Assembly (NCBI GenBank): GCA_001689535.1 | Contig: LUJP01000085.1 | Span: 1 to 22,732, forward strand | Direction of reading: 5' to 3' | Length of the DNA: 22,732 nt | From: Bacteroidales bacterium M5 | GTDB lineage: Bacteria; Bacteroidota; Bacteroidia; Bacteroidales; Muribaculaceae | Shown here: positions 7,348 through 14,646 of the stretch, piece after piece | Numbering within the stretch: position 1 is the stretch's first letter | Layout: every line of letters begins with the position of its first letter | Position numbers and translations under genes: made by a program | The notes under the pieces: generated by a model | The model's input: only the letters and a program-made list of their open reading frames with translations | Databases searched by the model: none | Told to the model about the DNA's origin: nothing

Positions 7348-7366
7348 AATGTGTCGTGTCTTTATA
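7332..7366 (+). promoter_or_regulatory. candidate ECF sigma promoter of the barrel gene
   Basis: GAGGTG (7332-7337), 17-base spacer, CGTGTC (7355-7360) followed by TTTATA. The stretch 7331-7366 aligns without gaps to 10034-10069 upstream of the sigma gene (24 of 36 identical, with the identities concentrated in the two blocks). The spacing fits an ECF -35/-10 pair. The leader to the ATG at 7395 would be about 28 bases. Confidence 0.5.
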
Positions 7367-7394
7367 GTGTCGAAACCAATATAAACACTATTAT

Positions 7395-9953
7395 ATGGAC
7401 ATGAAAAGACTTATTGTGGTAATTGCGGCCGTTGCTGCATCGCTTACATTCATCGTATCGGCCGCGATTGTAAAGGGGAGATTTGTGGATGTCAAAGGAG
7501 CACCCATTAAGAACGTAATGTATAAGTTCATAAACGAGTACGATTCGGCATTTGTGGCTGTTTCAGGAGAGGATGGCCGTTTTACGATTAACCTCCCGGG
7601 TGGAGCGTATACGATTGAGATTTCCGCGTCGGGCTATAAAACACTTCGCGGAAGTCTGTCTCTGTATGATGATAGGATTGACCTTGCAGATCAGACACTT
7701 CAAGCGGATTCTGACACGATGATTAAATCTGGAGCTACAGGAAAGGAATTGGGGGCCGTCGGTAAGATTGAGAAAACCGGTGGCACACCGCTCGAGTTTG
7801 CTTCCATAAGGTTTCTGACAACCGATTCCGTTTTTCTGAGCGGTGGAGCAACCGATGCATCGGGACAATTTAAGTTCAATGTGCCTGAAAGGGATGGATA
7901 TATTGTAATCATTACCTCATTAGGATATATGCCTGTTGCCATGAAGGTGAAAGCCGGAGCAGACGGAGTTAAGTTGCCGAAGATAGAACTTTCGCCTGAA
8001 AGCCGCGAGTTGGGTGAGGTGACTGTGAAGGGCCGGGCGATGACGCGAGTAGACAGTCACCTGCAGATAATTCCCGATAAGATGTCGGTAAGGCATGCAT
8101 CTACGGGTTATCAGCTGCTTCGCAACCTGATGATCCCGGCGCTGGAGGTGGATCCGTTCGAGGGCACGGTGACGCTCTACGGGCAGAAAGTGAGCCTCTA
8201 TATCAACGGAGTTCCGGCCGAGTACCGCATGGTGCAGAACCTGCGGCCCAAGGATGTGGAGAAAATCGAATATCACGACGCCCCTGTAGGGCGTTATGCC
8301 AATGATTTCGCAGCCATAAACTTCATAACCAAAAAGAAAACCACCGGCGGCTATGCCACCTTTGATGCACAGCAGGCTGTGGGCGGCTATCTGAGCGGCA
8401 ACTACAACGGTTTTACAAAAATCAACAAGGGCAATACGAGCTATTACGGATTCGCGGGCTATAACGTGCAGAACGGTGCGGCTGATGCGGTGGAGAAAAC
8501 AGAAAGATTCAACCTCGACTCACGCACTATTGACAGAACCTTCAATTCGATAGGAGGGCGTGAGAGAGCCTACGGTGAATACGGCCAGATAAACATCGAG
8601 CATGTGAAGGACAGAAAATATCAGAGCGTCCATGCCGGCGTCTCCGGGCGCAGAAATGTGGATACATCCGCAGGACGCATGACGTATTCGGATCCCGTAA
8701 GTCTCACCCAAACCACCGATTCGCGCACCGGCAACCGCGCTTTGGGAGTGTCGACAGGTTATTACGGTCAATTCGGATTTAGAAAAGATGATTTATTAAT
8801 TGTCTCGGCTAACGGCTCATTTTCCCGGAGCAAGTATAATTACGTCTATTTCGCCGACGAGAATGAAGTGACCTCCGATACCCGTGACAAGGTTTTCAAC
8901 CTCAATACCCTCGTAGCCTATTATCTTGATCTCGGGCACCGGAACCAGCTTTCTTTTTCGCTAGGGGATAACTTCCGCTCATCGTCTACAGACTATGCGG
9001 GAACCTACAGTTCATGGCAGCACATGTGGAAATCCGAGGCGCTGTTGATGGTGGAATATACCCACCGCGTGTCGTCGAAATTGCGTTTCTCGGCCCGTCC
9101 CGGCCTCTCGATGGTCAACGTGAGCCTTCACGGATACGAGAAGCAGAACACGGTTTTCCCGCGCTTTTTCACGCAGCTTACTTATAATCCTACCCGTCAG
9201 AGCCAGTTTTCGTTCGATATGTCGGTTGGAAACTCCATCCCTCCTCTCTCCGTCCGCACAGCGGCCGAACAGCCCATCGACCTGATAATGTCGCGCAGGG
9301 GCAACCCCTCGCTTAAAAACTTCAAGATGTACGAGTCGAACATCAGCTATAGTCTGCAATTGGGGCGAGTCAATATAGCCTCGCGCCTTTCAGGCAAATA
9401 TTTTCCGGATTTTACGACCATTGCCTATTTTACCGAGGGCGACCATCTTGTTCTGTCATATCTCAACGGCGAATACAAGAGCGCTACATTCGCGCCTGAT
9501 GTCACATGGAAGATAACGGACAATCTCCGTGTGTCGGGTGGAGGAAGTCTTTCGCACACCGTGCGGAGCGACCACCGTGTAAAGCAGCAGCTCAACAGCG
9601 CTTCCGCCACGGTGGGGCTGATGTATTTCCTGGGAGACTTCTCATTCAATCTCAAAGGCAACACCACCAACCGCTTCACAGGAATGGATTATTCCTACAA
9701 TTTTACGCCGATGAATGCCGAGCTGAGCATTGGCTGGACCCACGGAGGATGGCGTGTGGACGCATGGGCGCGCACTTCGAGCCGCCAGAAGAAACGCCGT
9801 TGGATTGATGTCGGCAACTATATGATGAACACGGTGTCGCACGGTCGTTTCTACGGGATGATCAAGGTGGCCTACACTTTCGACTTCGGCAAGAAGATAC
9901 AGCGCAGCCAACGTCAGGCCAACACCTCCATTGACAGTAATATCCTGAAATAA
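7395..9953 (+). CDS. outer-membrane beta-barrel receptor-like protein without STN domain
   Basis: An 852-residue protein with a signal peptide (MDMKRLIVV..., cleavage near residue 23), followed by two carboxypeptidase-regulatory-like beta-sandwich domains (about 25-100 and 118-200). A TonB-receptor-like plug follows (about 205-312; VSLYINGVPAEYRMVQNLRP, then VGRYANDFAAINFITK), and then a large barrel to the end. The C-terminus GKKIQRSQRQ...SNILK resembles the outer membrane beta-barrel family often numbered PF14905 (family number from memory). No TonB box could be recognised. It is related to the barrel encoded at 11201. The first 650 bases are visibly more AT-rich and use different codons from the rest. 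Ligand unknown. A strong hairpin separates it from the sigma gene, but both share a candidate promoter motif, which suggests it is a target of that sigma factor. Confidence 0.85.
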   Translation: MDMKRLIVVIAAVAASLTFIVSAAIVKGRFVDVKGAPIKNVMYKFINEYDSAFVAVSGEDGRFTINLPGGAYTIEISASGYKTLRGSLSLYDDRIDLADQTLQADSDTMIKSGATGKELGAVGKIEKTGGTPLEFASIRFLTTDSVFLSGGATDASGQFKFNVPERDGYIVIITSLGYMPVAMKVKAGADGVKLPKIELSPESRELGEVTVKGRAMTRVDSHLQIIPDKMSVRHASTGYQLLRNLMIPALEVDPFEGTVTLYGQKVSLYINGVPAEYRMVQNLRPKDVEKIEYHDAPVGRYANDFAAINFITKKKTTGGYATFDAQQAVGGYLSGNYNGFTKINKGNTSYYGFAGYNVQNGAADAVEKTERFNLDSRTIDRTFNSIGGRERAYGEYGQINIEHVKDRKYQSVHAGVSGRRNVDTSAGRMTYSDPVSLTQTTDSRTGNRALGVSTGYYGQFGFRKDDLLIVSANGSFSRSKYNYVYFADENEVTSDTRDKVFNLNTLVAYYLDLGHRNQLSFSLGDNFRSSSTDYAGTYSSWQHMWKSEALLMVEYTHRVSSKLRFSARPGLSMVNVSLHGYEKQNTVFPRFFTQLTYNPTRQSQFSFDMSVGNSIPPLSVRTAAEQPIDLIMSRRGNPSLKNFKMYESNISYSLQLGRVNIASRLSGKYFPDFTTIAYFTEGDHLVLSYLNGEYKSATFAPDVTWKITDNLRVSGGGSLSHTVRSDHRVKQQLNSASATVGLMYFLGDFSFNLKGNTTNRFTGMDYSYNFTPMNAELSIGWTHGGWRVDAWARTSSRQKKRRWIDVGNYMMNTVSHGRFYGMIKVAYTFDFGKKIQRSQRQANTSIDSNILK

Positions 9954-9991
9954 CTTGGGCTGCCCGGATAGTATTCTGCGGGCAGCCCGAG
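9954..9991 (+). terminator. 13-bp hairpin between barrel and sigma genes
   Basis: CTTGGGCTGCCCG (9954-9966) pairs with CGGGCAGCCCGAG (9979-9991) with one wobble. It begins immediately after the stop codon of the barrel gene. There is no T tract behind it, so it may terminate poorly or act as an mRNA 3'-end stabiliser. Confidence 0.55.
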
Positions 9992-10009
9992 CTGTCAGAA
10001 TTAATTTAC

Positions 10010-10017
10010 TAATTTTG
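10010..10017 (+). promoter_or_regulatory. candidate -7 box for basal sigma-gene expression
   Basis: Reads TAATTTTG (TAnnTTTG) 56 bases before the sigma ATG. No good -33 element is present at the usual distance, so this is a weak call. It could supply basal transcription by the housekeeping sigma factor. Confidence 0.3.
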
Positions 10018-10034
10018 TAAATATCCGGAAGCCG

Positions 10035-10069
10035 GAGGTGTGATTTTCCCTGCATGGCGTGTCTATATA
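10035..10069 (+). promoter_or_regulatory. candidate autoregulatory ECF promoter of the sigma gene
   Basis: GAGGTG (10035-10040), 17-base spacer, CGTGTC (10058-10063) followed by TATATA: the same arrangement as at 7332-7366. It ends only 4 bases before the ATG at 10074, so use of this promoter would give an almost leaderless mRNA. That is a point against it or an unusual feature. Confidence 0.4.
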
Positions 10070-10073
10070 TTAT

Positions 10074-10574
10074 ATGATGCAAAGAAAAGATTTCGATAAG
10101 CTGTTTCGCGACAACTATGCTGCGATGCACCTCCTCGCCAGCCGTCTGCTGAACGATGCAGAGGGTGCCCGCGACATAGTGCATGATATATTCGCGTCGC
10201 TTATCGACAGCCCCTCCGAGGCCGTCACGCCGTCGTATCTGTTGCGGGCCGTACGCAACCGGTGTCTGAACCGTATCCGCGACATGGCCGTGCGCGACCG
10301 CCTGCACTCCCTTTACACCGTGGACTTTTCCGAAATAGAGGACGACGAATGGCCCGACGAAGAAGAGCTCCGGCTTCTTGAACGCATAGTAGCCACCCTG
10401 CCGCCGCAATGCGCACGGGTGGTGAACCTTCGGTTCGTTTCAGGCATGAGTTACCGTGAGATCGCCCTGGAACTTGAAATCAGTGAATCAACCGTCTACA
10501 AGCTTCTTCGCCACGCATTGGATGTTCTGCACCGAAATTTTAATGGATATGGAAACAAACGACCGTCTGCTTGA
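10074..10574 (+). CDS. ECF-family RNA polymerase sigma factor
   Basis: A 166-residue sigma-70 family member of the extracytoplasmic-function type. Region 2 spans about residues 6-72 (FDKLFRDNYAAMHLLASRLL, then ARDIVHDIFASL, then YLLRAVRNRCLNRIRD). Region 4 spans about 104-155 (LPPQCARVVNLRFVSGMSYR, then the recognition helix ISESTVYKLLRHAL). Region 1 and region 3 are absent, and the length is typical for FecI-like Bacteroidetes sigmas. The start could be the ATG at 10074 or 10077; a GTG at 10059 is in frame but lies inside the candidate promoter. Its 3' end overlaps the anti-sigma gene by 32 bases, indicating coupled translation. Expected role: recruit RNA polymerase to the promoters of this locus when released by the membrane anti-sigma factor. 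Confidence 0.93.
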   Translation: MMQRKDFDKLFRDNYAAMHLLASRLLNDAEGARDIVHDIFASLIDSPSEAVTPSYLLRAVRNRCLNRIRDMAVRDRLHSLYTVDFSEIEDDEWPDEEELRLLERIVATLPPQCARVVNLRFVSGMSYREIALELEISESTVYKLLRHALDVLHRNFNGYGNKRPSA

Positions 10575-11196
10575 TCTCATAGAGCACCCCGAACGATACT
10601 CCGACCGGGAGATCGAAGCTCTGCTTTCCGACCCTGAAATCAGCCGGATGCTTTCGGCATTGGGAAAAACGCGCTCCGCTCTTACTACCCCGGAGACACC
10701 CGATGTGGAGGCTGAACTGGCGGCTTTCCACCGACAGCATCCGAGGCATCCGCGTCTGGTGCGCGTTTTCGGACGCCGCCCCGCCGTAGCAGCCGCTACG
10801 GTCGCGGCCATCTCGTTTGCCGCCGTGGCGGCTATCGTGGGTGTCAAAGCATCCATGAACAGCGACGCGCGGCCCGTTGAGGCAACGGGCAGTCAATCCG
10901 AAACTGTTGTTGAGACGACAGTATCGTCGGCCGTGGCGGAGCCTGACAGCATTCTTGCCGTGGAGGCTGCCGATGAAGCCATTACGGTATTTGAAAACGC
11001 CACACTTGAAAGCATAGTGCGCGAGATTGCTTCATATTACAATCTCGCTCCCGAGTTCCGGTCGGCCCGCGCCAAAAAACTCCGCCTCTATTTCCGGTGG
11101 AACCGTTCGATGACGGCCGAAGAGACCGTGGATCTGCTCAATAGTTTTGACCGGATAAAAATCAAAATAAATAACGGCGTAATAACCGTGAACTGA
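10543..11196 (+). CDS. short transmembrane anti-sigma factor with C-terminal DUF4974-type domain
   Basis: A 217-residue protein. Cytoplasmic N-terminal segment (1-78) with acidic helices (DRLLDLIEHPERYSDREIEA) that probably binds the sigma factor; one membrane segment at about 80-103; a Ser/Thr/Glu-rich linker (105-145); and a C-terminal domain (about 147-217; VFENATLESIVREIASYYNL, LRLYFRWNRSMTAEETVDLL) matching the DUF4974 domain that ends FecR-like proteins. The middle FecR beta-domain of ordinary Bacteroidetes anti-sigmas (usually over 300 residues in total) is missing, with no sign of a frameshift. The gene overlaps the sigma gene by 32 bases and ends 4 bases before the STN-barrel gene. 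This order fits the trans-envelope cascade in which the STN domain of the barrel contacts the anti-sigma factor's periplasmic domain. Start may be 10543 or 10549. Confidence 0.85.
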   Translation: MDMETNDRLLDLIEHPERYSDREIEALLSDPEISRMLSALGKTRSALTTPETPDVEAELAAFHRQHPRHPRLVRVFGRRPAVAAATVAAISFAAVAAIVGVKASMNSDARPVEATGSQSETVVETTVSSAVAEPDSILAVEAADEAITVFENATLESIVREIASYYNLAPEFRSARAKKLRLYFRWNRSMTAEETVDLLNSFDRIKIKINNGVITVN

Positions 11197-11200
11197 CTCC

Positions 11201-13726
11201 ATGCGCATCTGCATTACCCTGTTTCTCGCGATAACGTCTCTTCTGGCAGCCCGGGCCGATACTTTCAGCTACAGGTTTGACGGGACGCCGCTCACCGACG
11301 CTCTCGCCATGATAATCCGGCAGCATCCCGAAGTCAATATCAGTTTCATCTACAACGACCTCGAGACATACCTCACATCGGCCCACGTACATGCCGATGA
11401 CCCCTATACGGCCTTGCGTCAGCTCACGGCCTTTAATCCGGTGAGGGTCATAAGCCATCGCGGGACGTACTTCGTGGAGGCTTTTCAGCAAGGACGGTAC
11501 CGCTATCATGGCCGGACTGTCGACACTGCCGGGAAGCCCGTGGAAGCCGCCACTGTAATGGCTCTGGCTCCTTATGACTCAACCGTGATAACTTACGGAA
11601 TTACCGACGCAGAAGGCCGCTTCACCATTCCATGCGACCGCACCGGAGTGATTCTCAAGGCTTCGTCGCTGGGCTATCATACCACTTATTTCCGCCCTGA
11701 CGGCTTACATACGGGTGATATTGTGATGCGGCCACGTCCTATCGGACTGAAAAACGTGACCGTGCAACCCGATATGTCCTATACCTCCGGCGACAAAAGC
11801 ATATTTCTCCCGACCCGACGGGAAAAAAACGCCTCTCACGGCGGTGCCGATCTGCTGATGGCCATGGCTATACCTTCTATTGAGGTTGACCCGCTCACCG
11901 GAAGCATACGGACCACCGGCGGACAGGGCGTTGCCACTTACATAGATTTCGTTCCCACCTCGGCTGCCGACCTTGCCGACATGCGGCCGCAGGATGTGGT
12001 GCGCGTGGAGGTCTACGACTTTCCGCACGACGCGCGATTCGGCAACGACTTGCATGTGGTCAATTTCATAATGGTGAAATATGAATATGGCGGCTACACC
12101 AAGGCGCGGGCCTTGCAGCGGTTTGTATCGCCTGAGGGAGATTATGGACTGCATTCCAAATTCGCTTACCGCAGGATGACCTACGACCTCTCGGCCGGTC
12201 ATGCTTACAGCCGTACGCGTGTAAATGGACGATCGGCCGTGGCTGACTATGGTTTTCCGGACGGCACAGTAAACTATACGGTCGATACCGACAGGTCGTT
12301 TTCCAGAGACCGCACGGAGTTTGTGAGCATGAGAGCCAATTATTCTTCAGAAAATATTTTTGTGTCTAATACCGCCGTTCTGAATTATTTCAGCTCCCCT
12401 GATAACATCGTGGACTCCCATACGCAATATTCCTCTTCGGCGTATCCGGATGGCGCGACGTCTACGCACACTACCGTCCGTAATCTCAACGCCGGATGGA
12501 ACGGAATATATAATTTTAGACTCGGACGTTCGTTTATGCTTGCTCTGCGTCCCGATGCCGCCTTTTCACGCAACCACAGTTACTATTCTTACAGCTACAA
12601 TGGCGGAGAGAATGTGAATAATGTCACCGAGACCGCCTGGCGAACCACTCTCTGGACCGAACTTGAAAAGAACTTCGGGCCTCACTCGGCAAGCTTGGCC
12701 GTAAAAGGAGAGCTTCAGCGCAACAGTCTTGACTATCTCGGCACAAGTCCGGCGGTAGTTGACTACCGATACAGATTCATCGGCTTTTTCGCGTCGGGAC
12801 GCCTGAGTTTCGGTCGCTTCTGGGCGCAGCCCTCGGCCAGATTGTTCGTGACTACCACAGATTTCGGCAGCGAGCACTTCAAGGAGCTCTGTCCCGGATA
12901 TTTCGTGGTGTTGGGCTCGTCCTTTGGTTCGCACCACCGGCTTTCACTGGCGTCGCAGTTTTACCAGGTGTCTATTCCGGTTGCACACCGCAGTCCCAAC
13001 CTTGTGATACGTACCCAGATACTGGCCGTGCGCGGCAATCCCGACCTGAAGGCCTATCCGGAGAGCTCGACATCTCTCAGATACGAATGGATTCCTTCAA
13101 ACAGCTTTTCTCTGGGCACATTCGCCACTTTTGGCCACAAGACGCGGCCTATTTACAACGTGTGGACACCTGAAACGATTGAGGGACGTGAAATGATGGT
13201 TTCAAGCTATATCCGCGAGGGCGGACTTTACACACTGAATGCCGGAACATCGGCTACCCTGCGGCTGCTTGACAACTCTCTGGTGCTGCGGGCCACATTG
13301 CCTGACTATTTTGTGCGTCGTACGGGCCGTCACCGTTTCACCGACAATTTCCTGCATCCCTCGTTTCAGGCCAATTATTATACGGGCAATTTCTATTTCA
13401 ACGCCCAATACCGTTTCAGCGAGAGGAGCGCCGATATCAGCCGGCGCATGTTGCGCGTCCCCTCGCTGCTGTATCTGCGTGCCGGATGGTCACACAGCGG
13501 GCTTAACATATCTATTGAAACCACCAATCCGTTTTCGTCGGGCTGGAACAACTCATGGAGCCTTATAGAGACTGACAATTACCGGCAGACAATGCAGACG
13601 TTCAGCGCCGACTATCACCGCCGGTTCGCATTGTCGGTGAGCTATTCGATTCCTTACGGCAAGAAAGTACGCCAGACCGACGAGCCAGGACGCGTCAATG
13701 ACATAGAATCAGGTATCGTCCGTTGA
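11201..13726 (+). CDS. STN-domain outer-membrane beta-barrel transducer
   Basis: An 841-residue protein. Signal peptide MRICITLFLAITSLLAARA is followed by an STN (secretin/TonB short N-terminal) domain at about 21-95 (TFSYRFDGTPLTDALAMIIR, VHADDPYTALRQL), then one carboxypeptidase-regulatory-like domain at about 100-178, a plug (about 185-292; IEVDPLTGSIRTTGGQGVAT, MRPQDVVRVEVYDFPHDARF) and a barrel to the end. The C-terminus (GKKVRQTDEP...ESGIVR) parallels that of the 7395 product, so the two are paralogues. In TonB-linked signalling the STN domain signals to the FecR-like anti-sigma factor, whose gene ends 4 bases upstream here. There is no SusD partner gene, and the plug and C-terminus are of the PF14905-like kind rather than SusC. 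Ligand unknown. Confidence 0.87.
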   Translation: MRICITLFLAITSLLAARADTFSYRFDGTPLTDALAMIIRQHPEVNISFIYNDLETYLTSAHVHADDPYTALRQLTAFNPVRVISHRGTYFVEAFQQGRYRYHGRTVDTAGKPVEAATVMALAPYDSTVITYGITDAEGRFTIPCDRTGVILKASSLGYHTTYFRPDGLHTGDIVMRPRPIGLKNVTVQPDMSYTSGDKSIFLPTRREKNASHGGADLLMAMAIPSIEVDPLTGSIRTTGGQGVATYIDFVPTSAADLADMRPQDVVRVEVYDFPHDARFGNDLHVVNFIMVKYEYGGYTKARALQRFVSPEGDYGLHSKFAYRRMTYDLSAGHAYSRTRVNGRSAVADYGFPDGTVNYTVDTDRSFSRDRTEFVSMRANYSSENIFVSNTAVLNYFSSPDNIVDSHTQYSSSAYPDGATSTHTTVRNLNAGWNGIYNFRLGRSFMLALRPDAAFSRNHSYYSYSYNGGENVNNVTETAWRTTLWTELEKNFGPHSASLAVKGELQRNSLDYLGTSPAVVDYRYRFIGFFASGRLSFGRFWAQPSARLFVTTTDFGSEHFKELCPGYFVVLGSSFGSHHRLSLASQFYQVSIPVAHRSPNLVIRTQILAVRGNPDLKAYPESSTSLRYEWIPSNSFSLGTFATFGHKTRPIYNVWTPETIEGREMMVSSYIREGGLYTLNAGTSATLRLLDNSLVLRATLPDYFVRRTGRHRFTDNFLHPSFQANYYTGNFYFNAQYRFSERSADISRRMLRVPSLLYLRAGWSHSGLNISIETTNPFSSGWNNSWSLIETDNYRQTMQTFSADYHRRFALSVSYSIPYGKKVRQTDEPGRVNDIESGIVR

Positions 13727-13762
13727 AAGAGGCTGTGTTGTTGGTATATTCAATAGGATTCC

Positions 13763-13933
13763 TTGCCGATAAATGGAGTATATATTATAACGGATGAGTT
13801 GAAGATGTTCTACTATAATGGTCTCCGCAACTGGCCGAAGATAAAAGGTTATCTTATGGATACCTGCCTGAATGCCCAGGATAATTTCAAAATTCTGCTT
13901 GATAAATTCCGAATCAAATACAGCCGGGAGTGA
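13763..13933 (+). pseudogene. possible gene remnant or small ORF of unknown function
   Basis: A frame open from 13757 (after a TAG at 13754) to the TGA at 13931. It could start at a TTG at 13763 (56 codons) or an ATG at 13805 (43 residues, beginning MFYYNGLRNWPKIKGY). The peptide has a natural-looking composition of aromatic, hydrophobic and charged residues (NFKILLDKFRIKYSRE at the end). The DNA is more AT-rich than its neighbours. The opposite strand also has an 86-codon frame over the same bases, so coding is not proven. No family recognised; it may be the 3' end of a decayed gene. Confidence 0.25.
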
Positions 13934-13977
13934 GTGCTCCCCTTGGCAGGAACGGAGGGGGTGAAACAACCCTTTGG

Positions 13978-13996
13978 AAGAAATCGCCGCTCCGCG
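13978..13996 (+). repeat. 19-base fragment of the 77-bp repeat
   Basis: These 19 bases (beginning AAGAAATCGCCGC) are identical to 14366-14384 inside unit 2 of the tandem array, about 390 bases away. Sequence similarity stops after them. Confidence 0.55.
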
Positions 13997-14263
13997 ACTA
14001 TAACTCCATGTTATGAAAAACTGTCTCTCTAACTCATAAGAAAGTTTCTCTGACTTAGAGGAAGCGCAGGATGCGCGATTTGTTTACAACCGGATGCGTT
14101 AGCTTCCGGACAGGGCGTTCCAGGAAAATAAGCGAGGCAAGCTTGGGAGAAAGCGCGCCTCGCAAGATGCGTAAGCCTGGGAAATCGGCTTTGGCCCATG
14201 CTGTCGCAGCTGCGGCATCGCGCCCTCCGGGGCTCGCCGCAGAGAGGGAACGTTGCTCCTGGT

Positions 14264-14494
14264 CCCGCAGCTGACGCAGCGGGTTGTACAGAACTCGCCG
14301 CTCCGCGGCTCCCATTGAGTTCAAGGGCAGAGAGAAATTTCCCGCAGCTGACGCAGCGGGTGGTAAAGAAATCGCCGCTCCGCGGCTCCCCTTGCGTTTA
14401 AGGGCAGAGAGAAGTTTCCCGCAGCTGGCGCAGCGGGTTGTAAAGAAATCGCCGCTCCGCGGCTCCCCTCGCGTTCAAGGGCAGAGAGAGGTTT
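14264..14494 (+). repeat. three tandem 77-bp repeats with two GC hairpins each
   Basis: Units start at 14264, 14341 and 14418, exactly 77 bases apart, and differ at scattered positions. Each begins with CCCGCAGCTGACGCAGCGGG (third unit: one base different), which can fold as CCCGC/GCGGG. Each also carries GCCGC-TCC-GCGGC, a second hairpin, and ends with GGGCAGAGAGA plus a short T-rich junction. There are no unique spacers between units. A related inverted copy is at the right end of the window (22634-22729). Confidence 0.85.
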
Positions 14495-14541
14495 GAATGG
14501 TAGTTTGAGTTTTGCTATATCTTTCCCTTCATCTTATGGGC

Positions 14542-14567
14542 CTGGGAGCGTCGGCCTCCGGCCGTCG
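14542..14567 (+). repeat. dispersed 26-bp palindromic element, copy B
   Basis: Identical over 26 bases to 20909-20934 and, inverted, to 184-209. It lies between the 77-bp array and the secG terminator. Confidence 0.75.
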
Positions 14568-14577
14568 GAGAAGCTAT

Positions 14578-14620
14578 AAAAAACCGGAGCGACGCTGCTT
14601 TAGGGGCGGCGTCGCTCCGG
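14578..14620 (-). terminator. strong terminator of the secG operon
   Basis: A perfect 12-base stem pairs CCGGAGCGACGC (14584-14595) with GCGTCGCTCCGG (14609-14620). Read on the minus strand, the hairpin is followed by TTTTTT (14583-14578). It lies 27 bases beyond the secG stop. Confidence 0.88.
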
Positions 14621-14646
14621 AATTAAATTATGACGTTTGAGAAATT

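Larger units (their letters stand above)
13727..14646. other. gene-poor repeat island
   Basis: This 920-base gap separates the signalling block from the convergent secG operon. In order it holds a possible gene remnant (13763-13933), a 19-base fragment of the 77-bp repeat (13978-13996), a stretch of unknown nature (about 14055-14263) rich in short inverted segments, three tandem 77-bp units (14264-14494), a copy of the 26-bp element and the secG-side terminator. Reading frames across 14055-14500 exist on both strands but lack ribosome-binding context and family features. Confidence 0.7.

Noticed and set aside
7395..13726. Polysaccharide utilisation locus (SusC/SusD type)
   Set aside because: There is no SusD-like lipoprotein and the barrels are of a different kind. 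The GH92 gene upstream has its own promoter and terminator, so linkage to the receptors is not supported.
13709..13969. An 86-codon minus-strand protein after the STN barrel
   Set aside because: It overlaps the end of the barrel gene and its N-terminus reads through repeat-like DNA. The opposite frame over the same bases is at least as plausible, so neither is called a firm gene.
14055..14324. An 89-codon minus-strand protein upstream of the tandem array
   Set aside because: It spans repeat DNA, and other frames are open over the same bases. No signal, domain or start context supports it.
14264..14494. CRISPR array
   Set aside because: The 77-bp units are directly adjacent with no variable spacers, the repeats are far longer than CRISPR repeats, and no cas genes are present.
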